This document shows positions 12,836 through 19,495 of a stretch of 42,152 bases of DNA, in pieces. Numbering within the stretch: the first letter of the stretch is position 1; the number at the start of each line of letters is the position of its first letter. Below the pieces are notes generated by a model. The model saw only the letters and a program-made list of their open reading frames with translations. It had not been told where the DNA came from and searched no databases. Origin of the DNA: JAKAKT01 sp041305385. GTDB lineage: Archaea > Micrarchaeota > Micrarchaeia > Burarchaeales > JAKAKT01. A program made the position numbers and the translations under genes. The stretch lies in assembly GCA_041305385.1 (NCBI GenBank), contig JBFYLO010000078.1, positions 1 through 42,152 of the forward strand. The letters are read 5' to 3'.

Positions 12836-14416
12836 ATGGAACCTCAGGCTCTTGAAACGCTGGAGAAAAGATGGAAGGCAGCCTGCAGGCTACTTTTCAA
12901 GGAAGAGGTAGGCGGCATTTCGGAATATGCCCCATGGCTTCTTGAGCGGAACGAACCAATAATCCACAGGAAATCAAGCATCTCCGGAAAGGAGATCACA
13001 TATGCAAACACCGAATACGATGAGAACTCAAAATGGGCCGATTTCAACGAGATGGATTTTGAAAAAAAATTCGAGCCTCCAAGCATCAACGAAATAAAAG
13101 ACATCGATTCTCTCATTGAGGCACTTACTGATAGGTTTTACTACGCCGGCAACATCATTTTGGGAAACTCAAACCATATAGCGAGGAGCTCAAGCATAAG
13201 CGACAGTTTTTATGTCCTTGAGTCGGGTAGGTTTGGGGATTCAAAATACATAGCACATTGCATCTACGGGAGGTTTTCAGAGGACTGTTTCGGATGCAAT
13301 GGGGTTGGTAACTCTCAGGTTAGCATGAAATGCGCAGAAACCCATAAGCACAAGCGGACTTTTGAGGTATGGTCAAGCCAGCACTGCAGTGACTGCTACT
13401 ACTCCTATGGGCTTAACACCTGTAGCGAATGCATGTTCTGTTTTCACCTCAGGGGAAAGCGCTACGCAATAGGCAATTTAGAGCTTGAGCCAGGAAAATA
13501 CAACGAAATAAAGAAGAAATTGCTATCCGAGATGGCCGAGGAGCTTAAGAAAAACAAGCGGTTGCCCTCCCTCGTGGATATCGTTACAAGGTCTAAAATG
13601 GTTAAACCCGTGCTTCTCCAGTTGGAACAGAAATTCGAGCCTCCCAAGGATAAACGGGTGATAGAGGATGCATTTTCAAAAACGTGTCAGCTGCTTTTCG
13701 GAAGGCCGCTCAAGGGAGGGATAGACCGATACTCCGAGTGGCTGATGAGGCATGTCCCTAAAATCGAAAGTCATCCGTCTGCATTAAGCGGAAAGCCAGT
13801 CTATAGAGGTGATTACTGCAATTATTCCGACCTGCCGAAGGACAGGCTTATACTCCTTGATGAGGGCCCATTAGTGGAGGAATTGAAATTGAGCAGGGAG
13901 GAGGTTGACCGACTCAGTTTCAGTACCGTGCACGCGGTCATAGGGAAAATATCCTTTTTTTCGCCAGAATATCGCGATGGGACCAATACGAATATCATCG
14001 AGTGCCCAACAACGGGTTTCGCTTCAAATTGTTACAGGGGTTTGGCATTGGTATACGCCAAATATGCTGCTTATTCCTTCTGGCCCAGGGACTCTGAACA
14101 TGTTTTCGGCTGCAAGCAGATGTTTGATTCCGGGTTCTGCATCAACTGCTATTACTCCATAAAACTCAAGCGTTGCTTTGAGATGGACGACTGCAGGGAC
14201 TGCACCGATGCATACTTCTGCCACAACTGCGAGAACGTGCACGATTCGATGTTCTGTTTCAATGTGAAGAACAAGAAATACGCCATTGGGAATGCGGAGT
14301 TGGGCAGGGAAAAATACCTTGAGATACGGGAAAAGGTCTTGAAAGAATTGTTGGGCGAGTTGGAGAAGAACGGAGATTTCAGATATGACATATACGACAT
14401 TGGTGCTCGGAAATAG
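12836..14416 (+). CDS. Internally duplicated Cys-rich protein of unknown function
   Basis: 526 aa, soluble, no signal peptide. It is two copies of one ~250-residue unit. Each starts with a similar segment (ACRLLFKEEVGGISEYAPWL at ~16-35; TCQLLFGRPLKGGIDRYSEW at ~282-301). Each has a middle rich in Cys, His, Tyr and Ser, and ends with CFxxRGK/KNK-x-YAIGN-x-EL-xxx-KY-x-EI and an amphipathic helix. The Cys spacing (CSDCYYSYGLNTCSECMFCF; CRDCTDAYFCHNCENVHDSMFCF) suggests metal binding. The layout recalls uncharacterised Cys-rich proteins with a C-x2-C...K-x-Y-x-I-x-N signature in CPR and DPANN genomes, but I recognise no function. Probably controlled by the divergent double Lrp protein. Confidence 0.85.
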   Translation: MEPQALETLEKRWKAACRLLFKEEVGGISEYAPWLLERNEPIIHRKSSISGKEITYANTEYDENSKWADFNEMDFEKKFEPPSINEIKDIDSLIEALTDRFYYAGNIILGNSNHIARSSSISDSFYVLESGRFGDSKYIAHCIYGRFSEDCFGCNGVGNSQVSMKCAETHKHKRTFEVWSSQHCSDCYYSYGLNTCSECMFCFHLRGKRYAIGNLELEPGKYNEIKKKLLSEMAEELKKNKRLPSLVDIVTRSKMVKPVLLQLEQKFEPPKDKRVIEDAFSKTCQLLFGRPLKGGIDRYSEWLMRHVPKIESHPSALSGKPVYRGDYCNYSDLPKDRLILLDEGPLVEELKLSREEVDRLSFSTVHAVIGKISFFSPEYRDGTNTNIIECPTTGFASNCYRGLALVYAKYAAYSFWPRDSEHVFGCKQMFDSGFCINCYYSIKLKRCFEMDDCRDCTDAYFCHNCENVHDSMFCFNVKNKKYAIGNAELGREKYLEIREKVLKELLGELEKNGDFRYDIYDIGARK

Positions 14417-14470
14417 ATTGAGCTCAGTCTAAGGTTTTTTGGCCCAAGGAGACAGTAACTCACGTAACTA

Positions 14471-14477
14471 TTTATAT
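14471..14477 (+). promoter_or_regulatory. TATA box for a leaderless start
   Basis: TTTATAT lies 21-27 nt upstream of the ATG at 14498, with no ribosome binding site in between. The transcript is predicted to start at or next to the ATG. Confidence 0.55.
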
Positions 14478-14497
14478 CCCCGTTCTCAAATAGGGCC

Positions 14498-15160
14498 ATG
14501 GCAAACAGGCCGAACTGGAAAATCATCCTCTTCTGGACGCGCAGGCCGATTTACGCCGCCGTCATTTTCACTGCAGTACTGGCAATCATACTGTTCCTCG
14601 ATTCATACCTCCTCCTCTGGAACGGCCTGATAACATCAAACCTGGAAATCCTCAAGCTCCTGTTTTCAGTCGCCTGGGGCCTTGCCCTGATTCCCGGAAT
14701 CCTCTGGAATCTCCTGAAATGGGTCACCACGGGCTACTCCATGACCGAAATCCAGTTCGTTTTCTCCAAAGGGGTGTTCAACAGGAAAAAATACATGGTG
14801 GGCTATGAAAAGATACAGAACATCAACGTTGACAGGAGCCTGCTCGAGAGGCTCCTCGGCCTTTCCACCATACGGATAGAGACCGCTGGCGCCAGGCCGT
14901 GGGAGTCCGAACTCGAGCTCGAGGGCGTTTCCTCAGGAACCGCAGAGGCCCTCGTAAAGGAGATTTCCCGCATGGCAGAGGAAGCCAAGGCGAGGGAGCA
15001 GGGAAAGGTCCAGGTGAATGTCTCCGCCCTTCCCCAAGGGCAAGGCCCGAATAGCGAGGTGCTGGAGCTCAGAGAGCAAGTGAAAAAGCTCTCATCGGAC
15101 CTGAAGGAGCTAAGGGACTCCCTGGCAAAAGAGAAGAAAAAGAAAATTTGGGAGAAATGA
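14498..15160 (+). CDS. Bacterial-PH-domain membrane protein (YdbS/DUF304-like)
   Basis: 220 aa. Two transmembrane helices (residues ~17-40 and ~49-73) are followed by a bPH2 domain (~75-160) with the family pattern SKGVFNRKKYMVGYEKIQN and LLERLLGLSTIRIETAG. The C-terminal ~45 residues form a charged coiled coil (LELREQVKKLSSDLKELRDS). Proteins of this type sit in the cytoplasmic membrane; their biochemical role is not settled. Leaderless start. Convergent with thiDN, with only 6 nt between stops. Confidence 0.85.
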   Translation: MANRPNWKIILFWTRRPIYAAVIFTAVLAIILFLDSYLLLWNGLITSNLEILKLLFSVAWGLALIPGILWNLLKWVTTGYSMTEIQFVFSKGVFNRKKYMVGYEKIQNINVDRSLLERLLGLSTIRIETAGARPWESELELEGVSSGTAEALVKEISRMAEEAKAREQGKVQVNVSALPQGQGPNSEVLELREQVKKLSSDLKELRDSLAKEKKKKIWEK

Positions 15161-15166
15161 CCCGGG

Positions 15167-16471
15167 TCACTGGATTTTATAGGAAGTTCCCACTATCTTC
15201 AGTGCATTGGTAACAGCACCCATGGCGTCCCTTCCGAACACGAACGCCACCGGCTCCTTTCCATGCCCGCCTAGGTCGAATATAACATCCGGAACCTTTA
15301 TCTTGCCCGAGCCGGAGACTTTCAGCTCTCCCTCCCACCCGGAGCCCTTCTTCTCGATTTGCCCTGTGCTGAATCCTGCCTTTTTGCAGGTTGCCTCGAG
15401 CTTCGGCACCAATGCCATGCTCAAGGCAGCGCGCTTTTCCTGGTCAGTTCCAATCGCCCAGAGGACTGCCTTTGCCACGTGGTTCGAAGCTCCGAATTCT
15501 ACCACCCCTAGTGATTTTGGGACTCCCATGGCGTCCCTAACTCTGCCGACCACTGCAGCCACATCATGCGGGGTTTTCGCACCCATTATCGCATAGGCGA
15601 CATTCGTTCCAGTCTGCGGTATGAACGGTGTGAACTCATTGTGCGATTCCAGCATGGCAAGGGATGCCTTGAGGTTGCAGAGCACCGAGTACCTCTCCGC
15701 GTCCTTCCTGAGCGTCGAGAGCGGGTCAAGCGATTCAATCCCCTTTCCAACCTTCTTTTTGTGCGCGATGGACGCATCCACAAAGCCTTCGGCGTATTCC
15801 ACCGCCGAGGGAACGCTTATCCCCAGCGAGAGGAAGGCAGCTATTGCGGAAGAGAGAGCGCATCCCCCGCCCTTGGTCCCGCCCATCTTGAGCTGCTTGG
15901 TATATGTGAACTTGAAATCGGATTTGAAGAGGTCCGCGATTACGCCGCTCCTTATCCCGGTGACAAGCACTGCCTTCGCGCCCATCTTAAGGAGCTTGTC
16001 AGCAGCCTCCTCAGCGTCAGCAACGTTCTCCACATGGATTCCCGTGAGCGCTTCGCACTCCTCAGCATTGGGCACAACCACTTCGGAAATCGAGACCAGC
16101 TTCTTGAGATGCGGCAATGCCCCCTCCTCGAAAAGAGAGCCCCCGTCAGCCTGGGCGCTCATCACAGGGTCGAGAACCATGGGGGCCCTCTTGTGCCTGA
16201 GAAACTCATAAACAGTCTTCGCGGTCTCGGGATTCCCCACCATCCCGACCTTCACCCCCCGAATCTCCATGTCCGAGAAAACAGCCGAGAGCTGCGAGGA
16301 GAGCACTTTCGGCGGGACCCACCAGAATCCCCTGGTCTCTCGCGTATTCTGTGACGTCACGGCAGTTATAACGCTCGCCCCAGGAATCCCTATGGCGTCG
16401 AAAACCTTCAAATCCATCTGGACTCCCGCACCCCCGTCTGGGGAAGAGCCAGCAATAGTTAGAACAGCCAT
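15167..16471 (-). CDS. thiDN: Bifunctional hydroxymethylpyrimidine (phosphate) kinase / thiamine-phosphate synthase (ThiD-ThiN)
   Basis: 434 aa from the ATG at 16471. Residues 1-~250 are ThiD: TIAGSSPDGGAGVQMDLK at the start, VVVPNAEECEALTG, and the anion-hole segment GGTKGGGCALSSAIAA. Residues ~265-434 are ThiN, the archaeal thiamine-phosphate synthase domain (PQTGTNVAYAIMGA, VVEFGASNHVAKAVLWA, DVIFDLGGHGKEPVAFVFG). Together they phosphorylate the pyrimidine and couple it to the thiazole. The fusion is standard in archaea that lack ThiE. Transcribed divergently from tRNA-Ile from a shared TATA region. Confidence 0.92.
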   Translation of the reverse strand: MAVLTIAGSSPDGGAGVQMDLKVFDAIGIPGASVITAVTSQNTRETRGFWWVPPKVLSSQLSAVFSDMEIRGVKVGMVGNPETAKTVYEFLRHKRAPMVLDPVMSAQADGGSLFEEGALPHLKKLVSISEVVVPNAEECEALTGIHVENVADAEEAADKLLKMGAKAVLVTGIRSGVIADLFKSDFKFTYTKQLKMGGTKGGGCALSSAIAAFLSLGISVPSAVEYAEGFVDASIAHKKKVGKGIESLDPLSTLRKDAERYSVLCNLKASLAMLESHNEFTPFIPQTGTNVAYAIMGAKTPHDVAAVVGRVRDAMGVPKSLGVVEFGASNHVAKAVLWAIGTDQEKRAALSMALVPKLEATCKKAGFSTGQIEKKGSGWEGELKVSGSGKIKVPDVIFDLGGHGKEPVAFVFGRDAMGAVTNALKIVGTSYKIQ

Positions 16472-16500
16472 TTTAAACACCCAATGTCTTTGGGGCGCAC

Positions 16501-16512
16501 GTATATAAATAT
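16501..16512. promoter_or_regulatory. Bidirectional TATA region for thiDN and tRNA-Ile
   Basis: GTATATAAATAT reads as a TATA box on both strands. On the plus strand it is 24-35 nt before the tRNA 5' end at 16536; on the minus strand it is 30-41 nt before the thiDN ATG at 16471. Confidence 0.6.
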
Positions 16513-16535
16513 TGAATGTGGAAAAAATTGGCTGT

Positions 16536-16755
16536 GGGCCCATAGCTTAGCCTGGTTGGAGCGCTCGGCTGATAACCGGGAGGTCGTGAGTCCAATGAAA
16601 TCCCTTTTCTTTCCCGAAAGAAAAGGTCTCTCAACACCCCAAAAGAAAGGGCGGGAGACGAAATAAAAGAAAAGGTCTTTCAATGGCCCAAACAAAATTG
16701 GGTTGAACCCCAACAGAAAAACTACTGCGGGGTTGGACAAATCTCACTGGGCCCA
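16536..16755 (+). tRNA. tRNA-Ile(GAT) with an intron in the T-loop
   Basis: Acceptor arms GGGCCCA and TGGGCCC (discriminator A at 16755), D-arm GCTT...GAGC, and anticodon stem-loop CTCGG-CTGATAA-CCGGG with anticodon GAT. The variable loop is AGGTC. T-stem strands GTGAG (16586-16590) and CTCAC (16743-16747) are 152 nt apart. Removing 145 nt leaves a 75-nt tRNA with T-loop TCCAAAT. The anticodon loop is not interrupted. Oddities: position 55, normally U and converted to pseudouridine, would be C, and position 21 would be G. The 3' CCA is not encoded. A T run at 16761-16767 may end transcription. Confidence 0.85.
16593..16740 (+). other. T-loop intron of tRNA-Ile (about 145 nt; ends ambiguous by 3 nt)
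   Basis: Because CAA recurs at both edges, four cut positions (after 16592 to 16595, joined to 16738 to 16741) give the same mature tRNA. TCCA at the 5' edge pairs with TGGA at the 3' edge, compatible with a relaxed bulge-helix-bulge. Inside, CCTTTTCTTT/AAAGAAAAGG is a strong hairpin, GTCTC/GAGAC a second, and AACCCC/GGGGTT a third. AAGAAAAGGTCTCTCAA and AAGAAAAGGTCTTTCAA form a direct repeat. It is unusually long for an archaeal tRNA intron, so two adjacent introns are possible. Confidence 0.7.
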
Positions 16756-16786
16756 CTCCTTCTTTTAAAACGAAATGTCTAGATGA

Positions 16787-16880
16787 ACACCGATCTGAAT
16801 CCCGAGTGGGGGGAATCAGGAAGAACCTGAAACTGAAGGGGGGTGGAACCCCCCTGCGGTTCGGACTGGGCCCACATACT
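16787..16880 (+). ncRNA. Candidate structured RNA downstream of tRNA-Ile
   Basis: No ORF here. CTGAATCCC pairs with GGGGAATCAG (one A-A mismatch), then GGGGGG-TGGAA-CCCCCC forms a very stable hairpin, followed by ACTGGGCCCAC, an 11-nt exact repeat of the tRNA 3' end. A TATA-like TTTTAAAA at 16764-16771 is ~25 nt upstream and a T run follows at 16880. It may be a separate small RNA or a decayed duplicate of the tRNA 3' part; neither is proven. Confidence 0.35.
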
Positions 16881-16888
16881 TTTTATAT
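16881..16888 (+). promoter_or_regulatory. TATA box for a leaderless start
   Basis: TTTTATAT lies 22-29 nt before the ATG at 16910; no ribosome binding site lies between. Confidence 0.55.
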
Positions 16889-16909
16889 CGGCGTTAACAA
16901 GTACTGGTT

Positions 16910-17338
16910 ATGGCGAAGGAAGCTGAAAAGGAAAAACCGAAATCCGGTTGGCTTGCCCGTTTACCCTTTCTCACAGGTTTGCTCGGTCCGCACCTACTCT
17001 TGCTGCTGCTGGCTCTCGTAATGTTTATTGGCACCAGTGGCACACACATTGAAAAACTCTCAGCCGCATGCCGCACGGTCAAGAACATTTTGCCGGTTAT
17101 AGCTCTCTTGAGTTTTATTGTTGCATTCATTGGCTATGTCATCGGAATTGCATCCCGTTGGGCTTACAAAAAGAAGGTTCCCTGGTTGAATAGCTTCGCC
17201 ATCGGGTTGCTTATTTCAGGAGTAATCACACTCCTGATTGCGGCATCAGCTAGCTTTTATTTGACTATGTTCGTCATGAGCATCCTGGGCGGTTCGACCG
17301 TTCCTCTCGTTGACCCGAAAGATACGTTCACCTGTTAA
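16910..17338 (+). CDS. Small membrane protein of unknown function
   Basis: 142 aa, leaderless start. A basic N-terminus (MAKEAEKEKPKSGW) is followed by three hydrophobic helices at ~19-44, ~60-82 and ~92-125. A short loop with one Cys (KLSAACRTVKN) joins the first two, and a basic loop (RWAYKKKVPW) joins the next two. The C-terminus ends in Cys. The size and helix layout loosely resemble small channel or pilin-like membrane proteins, but there is no diagnostic motif. Convergent with wecB, 1 nt between the stops. Confidence 0.7.
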   Translation: MAKEAEKEKPKSGWLARLPFLTGLLGPHLLLLLLALVMFIGTSGTHIEKLSAACRTVKNILPVIALLSFIVAFIGYVIGIASRWAYKKKVPWLNSFAIGLLISGVITLLIAASASFYLTMFVMSILGGSTVPLVDPKDTFTC

Positions 17339-17339
17339 T

Positions 17340-18410
17340 TCATTCCACAAATTCCTTTATCTCCCCAAAACATTTCTCCGATGAATCCCCCTCCCCATAG
17401 GGATTCTTCGCTTTTCTCATCCTCTTTCCCAAATCCGACTCGAGGACCATCCTGACCCAATAGGACACCAGCTCCGGCTCGAGCCCTACAAGGGCATTCC
17501 CGCCCTCATAAATCGTCTCCCATCTCTCGGTGGAGTAGCGGAGGGTAAGGCACGGGACCTTCAATGTAATCGCTTCTTCTTGGACTCCCCCAGAATCGGT
17601 GAGAACAAGGGAGGAGTTCTTGAGCAAGGGCAGGAACTCCAGATACCCGATGGCGTCGACAATCCTCACGTTAGTTGGAATCCGGTAGTTCCTCTCACTT
17701 AAGTGTTTCTTGGTTCTCGGGTGGATTGGAAAAAGGATTGTTTTTTCTATTTTTTCGAATGTCTTCAATATCCTTATGATGTTCTCGGGTGCATCGACGT
17801 TCTCCTGCCTGTGGGCAGTCACAAGGATGAATTCGTTTTTGTCTACCTGGTATTTGCCCAGAACTTCTTGCTCCTTAGTCTTCTTCAAATAATGCAGGCA
17901 GGCATCGACAACAGTGTTCCCCACAACCGAAGTTTTTCCAGAAAGCCCCTCGCGCTCGATGAAAGTTTTCGTGAGCCCAGTAGGAGTGAGGAGAAGCGAC
18001 GAGAGCCCATCGGTCTCAATCCTATTCCTCTCTTCCGGCATTCTAGAATCAAAACTCCGAAGCCCTGCCTCCACGTGGATTACTTTTGCCCCAAGTTTTT
18101 TCGCAGCTCGAGCTCCAGCCAGAGTAGAATTAGTATCCCCATAGACGACCACGTGGGTGGGCTTAATCTTTTCCAAAGAGTTTTCAATCCCAGCCTGCAG
18201 TTTCCCATAATCAGAGGAATTAACCCCGAGCATGTAATCGGGTTTCCTCACTCCAAGCTCTTGAAAGAACACGCCTGCCATGTTCGCCGAGTAATGCTGC
18301 GAGGTGAATACGAACGAGTGCTCAAGCCCCTCGTCTAGCATCGGAACCAGCAGCGACATCTTTATTATCTCGGGCCGTGTCCCGAAAACAGTGGCAATCA
18401 TGGGGGCCAT
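17340..18410 (-). CDS. wecB: UDP-N-acetylglucosamine 2-epimerase (non-hydrolysing)
   Basis: 356 aa from the ATG at 18410 (leaderless; ATG at 18401 is the alternative, GTG at 18425 less likely). Family signatures: TVFGTRPEIIKM at the N-terminus, HVEAGLRSFDSRMPEERNRI in the middle, and LTDSGGVQEEA near the UDP-binding site. It interconverts UDP-GlcNAc and UDP-ManNAc in the cytoplasm for surface glycans or N-glycosylation, fitting the many sequon-rich surface proteins in this window. No glycan cluster flanks it here. Confidence 0.92.
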   Translation of the reverse strand: MAPMIATVFGTRPEIIKMSLLVPMLDEGLEHSFVFTSQHYSANMAGVFFQELGVRKPDYMLGVNSSDYGKLQAGIENSLEKIKPTHVVVYGDTNSTLAGARAAKKLGAKVIHVEAGLRSFDSRMPEERNRIETDGLSSLLLTPTGLTKTFIEREGLSGKTSVVGNTVVDACLHYLKKTKEQEVLGKYQVDKNEFILVTAHRQENVDAPENIIRILKTFEKIEKTILFPIHPRTKKHLSERNYRIPTNVRIVDAIGYLEFLPLLKNSSLVLTDSGGVQEEAITLKVPCLTLRYSTERWETIYEGGNALVGLEPELVSYWVRMVLESDLGKRMRKAKNPYGEGDSSEKCFGEIKEFVE

Positions 18411-18431
18411 ATTAACGTTGAACACTAATCC

Positions 18432-18441
18432 CTTTATATTG
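18432..18441. promoter_or_regulatory. Shared TATA box for divergent leaderless genes wecB and natA-like
   Basis: CTTTATATTG sits midway in a 52-bp gap. It is 22-31 nt from the wecB ATG on one strand and 22-31 nt from the ABC ATPase ATG on the other, so one AT core seems to serve two mirror-image leaderless promoters. Confidence 0.55.
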
Positions 18442-18462
18442 TTTTTTCGTTAATAGCTCGTC

Positions 18463-19353
18463 ATGATAACCGTAGAGGGCCTAGTGAAAAAATTCGGAGA
18501 TTTCGAGGCGGTGAGCGGGGTCACATTCACTGTCAGGGACCACGAGATATTCGGCATAGTGGGCCCGAACGGCGCAGGAAAGAGCACAATCGTCAAGATG
18601 CTTGCGACAATCCTCAGGCCGACCTCCGGGAAGGCGAGCATCCTGGGCATGGACATCGCTGAAAAGGCCGAGGACATACGGAAAATAATCGGCTATCTCC
18701 CGGAGGAGCCGAGGGTTTACGATTACATGACAGGGATGGAATACCTTGAGCTTTTCTCCCAGCTCTATGAGTCGAAATATGACATAAACGAGCTTGTGAG
18801 ATTCATGGGCCTCGAAAAGCACATCAGCAGGAAGATAGGCGAATACTCGAAGGGGCTCAGGCAGAGGCTTTCAGTTGCGAGGGCCCTTGTCAACGACCCG
18901 AAGCTCCTCATTCTCGACGAGCCGACCATGGGCCTTGACCCGGCATCCGCCAGGGACCTGAGGGAAAAGGTGCTCCAGATGAGGGACGAGGGGCGGACAA
19001 TCATCATGTGCACCCACTACATGGACGAGGCGGATTTCCTTTGCGACAACATGGCCATCCTCGAGTCGGGAACCATCGCGACCATGGGGAAGCCCGAGGA
19101 GCTCAAGGCAGCCATGGGCCAGTCGCTATTTCTCAAGGTGGTTTTCGACACCGAGAACGAGAAGCTCCTCAATGCGCTCAAGGCCAGGCGGAGAGGCAGG
19201 AGCATGTTGGTCCCAGCCAAGAGCGTGCAGGAGGGGACTGAGAGAGTCATGAGGGAGGCCGAGAGGAACAGGGCGAAGCTTTTATTCATTGAGACGGTCA
19301 CCCCGACCCTCGAGGACGTATTTGTGAAGGTTACCCGCAAGCGCGAGCCATGA
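18463..19353 (+). CDS. ABC transporter ATP-binding protein (NatA/ABC-2 export type)
   Basis: 296 aa. Walker A GPNGAGKS (34-41), Q-loop region, signature SKGLRQRLSVARAL (~133-146), Walker B LLILDEPTMGLDP (~150-162), switch His in IMCTHYMDEAD. The C-terminal ~80 residues form the short regulatory extension seen in ABC-2 exporters. First gene of an operon with two ABC-2 permeases (19473-22072), so it powers export or drug/ion efflux of an unknown substrate. Leaderless ATG at 18463. Confidence 0.92.
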   Translation: MITVEGLVKKFGDFEAVSGVTFTVRDHEIFGIVGPNGAGKSTIVKMLATILRPTSGKASILGMDIAEKAEDIRKIIGYLPEEPRVYDYMTGMEYLELFSQLYESKYDINELVRFMGLEKHISRKIGEYSKGLRQRLSVARALVNDPKLLILDEPTMGLDPASARDLREKVLQMRDEGRTIIMCTHYMDEADFLCDNMAILESGTIATMGKPEELKAAMGQSLFLKVVFDTENEKLLNALKARRRGRSMLVPAKSVQEGTERVMREAERNRAKLLFIETVTPTLEDVFVKVTRKREP

Positions 19354-19376
19354 GGGGCGTTTGCAACAGAACCAAG

Positions 19377-19495
19377 AACAATGCAATAAATCACTCGGCT
19401 CGGGAACGGGCGTCTCGGGATGAATTGTGTTGTCGAATGGCGAGATGAGCTGCATTGTTTTCGTGGAGTGTTATGGAAATGGGATTGGCGACCAA
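19377..19495 (+). promoter_or_regulatory. Structured leader element, copy 1 (before the permease-protease gene)
   Basis: Perfect 9-bp inverted repeat AACAATGCA (19377-19385) / TGCATTGTT (19451-19459) enclosing a GC-rich core. The segment 19447-19476 matches the reverse complement of 36022-36051 at about 26 of 30 positions. After a ~16-nt gap the match resumes in the first codons (Gly-Leu-Ala-Thr-Lys). It includes the GGAG ribosome binding site and the start codon. It could be a cis-regulatory RNA or a small mobile element. Confidence 0.6.

Noticed and set aside
15566..16354. 262-codon frame antisense to thiDN
   Set aside because: No ribosome binding site, no motif, and composition typical of a reverse-strand shadow of a GC-biased gene.
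16865..16875. Second tRNA gene ending in the repeated ACTGGGCCCAC
   Set aside because: No T-stem, D-arm or anticodon arm can be built upstream of this copy; only the 3' acceptor-like 11 nt are present.
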